Source: Christensenella sp. UBA5399
Lineage (GTDB): Bacteria; Bacillota; Clostridia; Christensenellales; Christensenellaceae
Assembly: GCA_002407725.1 (NCBI GenBank)
Contig: DHOD01000111.1
Location: 23,774-28,787 of the forward strand
Length of the DNA stretch: 5,014 nt
Direction of reading: 5' to 3'
The notes under the pieces are model-generated. The model had not been told where the DNA came from. It did no database searches and saw only the letters and a program-made list of their open reading frames with translations. Made by a program: the position numbers and the translations under genes. Of the stretch, positions 4,688-5,014 are shown piece after piece (positions within the stretch are counted from its first letter, which is position 1; each line of letters begins with the position of its first letter).

Positions 4688-5014
4688 ATGCAATTGAAAA
4701 AATTGACACATCGCACAGAGTTTTACATCTTTTTGGCAATCGTTGTATTTGCGATTATGGTGCAGGCCCGAAGCGGACAGTTTTTCACCAATAACAACAT
4801 TGTGGATATTATACGGTCGCTCATTGTGCCGGCAATGTTCTGCATTGGTGAGATGGTGATTATACTGTCGGGTGGAATCGACGTATCCTTTCCCGTCATT
4901 GCGTCGCTCAGCATGTATCTGGTATGTACGCGGATGATAGACAGCGCCACCGGCGTGTGGGCAATGCTGCTGGTCGGCCTGCTCATTGGGCTTGTGGCGT
5001 GCCCCCCAATCCTT
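4688..5014 (+). CDS. sugar ABC transporter permease, RbsC/LsrC type (3' end outside window)
   Basis: The first 109 codons of a membrane protein start at an ATG four bases after the ATPase stop codon; the frame stays open to the window edge. A short basic N-terminus (MQLKKLTHRT) precedes hydrophobic segments at about 12-26, 44-61, 66-81 and 91-106. The stretch EMVIILSGGIDVSFPVIASLS (55-75) matches the conserved G-x-x-x-V-(I/M)-(I/L)-(S/T)-G-G-I-D-(L/V)-S motif of the branched-chain amino acid/ribose/galactose permease family (BPD_transp_2). It would form the membrane channel with itself or with a second permease encoded just downstream, as in LsrC/LsrD and RhaP/RhaQ. The last residues (VACPPIL) depart from the Asn-Gly pattern normally expected near the end of the fourth segment. 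This may be divergence or a read error at the C-rich run 4999-5006. Confidence 0.9.
   Translation, partial: MQLKKLTHRTEFYIFLAIVVFAIMVQARSGQFFTNNNIVDIIRSLIVPAMFCIGEMVIILSGGIDVSFPVIASLSMYLVCTRMIDSATGVWAMLLVGLLIGLVACPPIL

Overview
The window looks like chromosomal DNA from a Gram-positive, Clostridia-type bacterium of moderate G+C. The grounds are strong purine-rich ribosome binding sites (GGGAGG, GAGGAGG, GGGGG), a TTG start, a type II lipoprotein signal on the binding protein with a long Ala/Pro/Glu linker, and sugar ABC genes of the kind common in gut Firmicutes. A Christensenellaceae-like host is only an impression from that linker style; nothing here fixes the taxon. All supported genes are on the + strand.

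Layout: (1) 1-362, the 3' end of mutY (adenine DNA glycosylase, C-terminal NUDIX-like domain), probably unrelated in function to what follows. (2) 363-593, an intergenic region with a weak hairpin after mutY, an 8-bp inverted repeat with a 30-nt loop, and a good sigma-A-type promoter. A perfect 14-bp palindrome with a central CG lies between its -35 and -10 boxes, which is the classical form of a LacI-family operator. (3) 594-1625, a complete LacI/GalR-family regulator. (4) 1626-1946, a 321-bp A+T-rich control region. It carries a second promoter candidate, six copies of the hexamer TGTTTC/GAAACA (one pair forming a near-perfect 18-bp palindrome), competing inverted repeats and a hairpin just before the ribosome binding site. 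(5) 1947-3095, a sugar-binding lipoprotein related to LsrB/RhaS. (6) 3096-3195, an intercistronic gap with a very strong hairpin and no T-tract. (7) 3196-4683, a double-domain RbsA/MglA-type ATPase read from a TTG start. (8) 4688 to the end, the first 109 residues of an RbsC/LsrC-type permease, cut by the window edge.

Together, items 3-8 form a carbohydrate ABC-import locus with its regulator: the lipoprotein captures the ligand outside the cell, the permease (probably with a second permease further downstream) forms the channel, and the tandem ATPase powers uptake. The LacI-type protein probably represses its own promoter and may also control the transporter through the long intergenic region. 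The ligand is unknown. The binding protein keeps the LsrB-like ending (NIDDYDF) but lacks most residues known to hold autoinducer-2.

No wholly new system is evident. The most notable points are the Asn-Gly replacement of the Asp-Glu Walker B pair in the second ATPase domain, the dense half-site array before the transporter, the operator-like palindrome inside the regulator promoter, and the strong hairpin between the binding-protein and ATPase genes.
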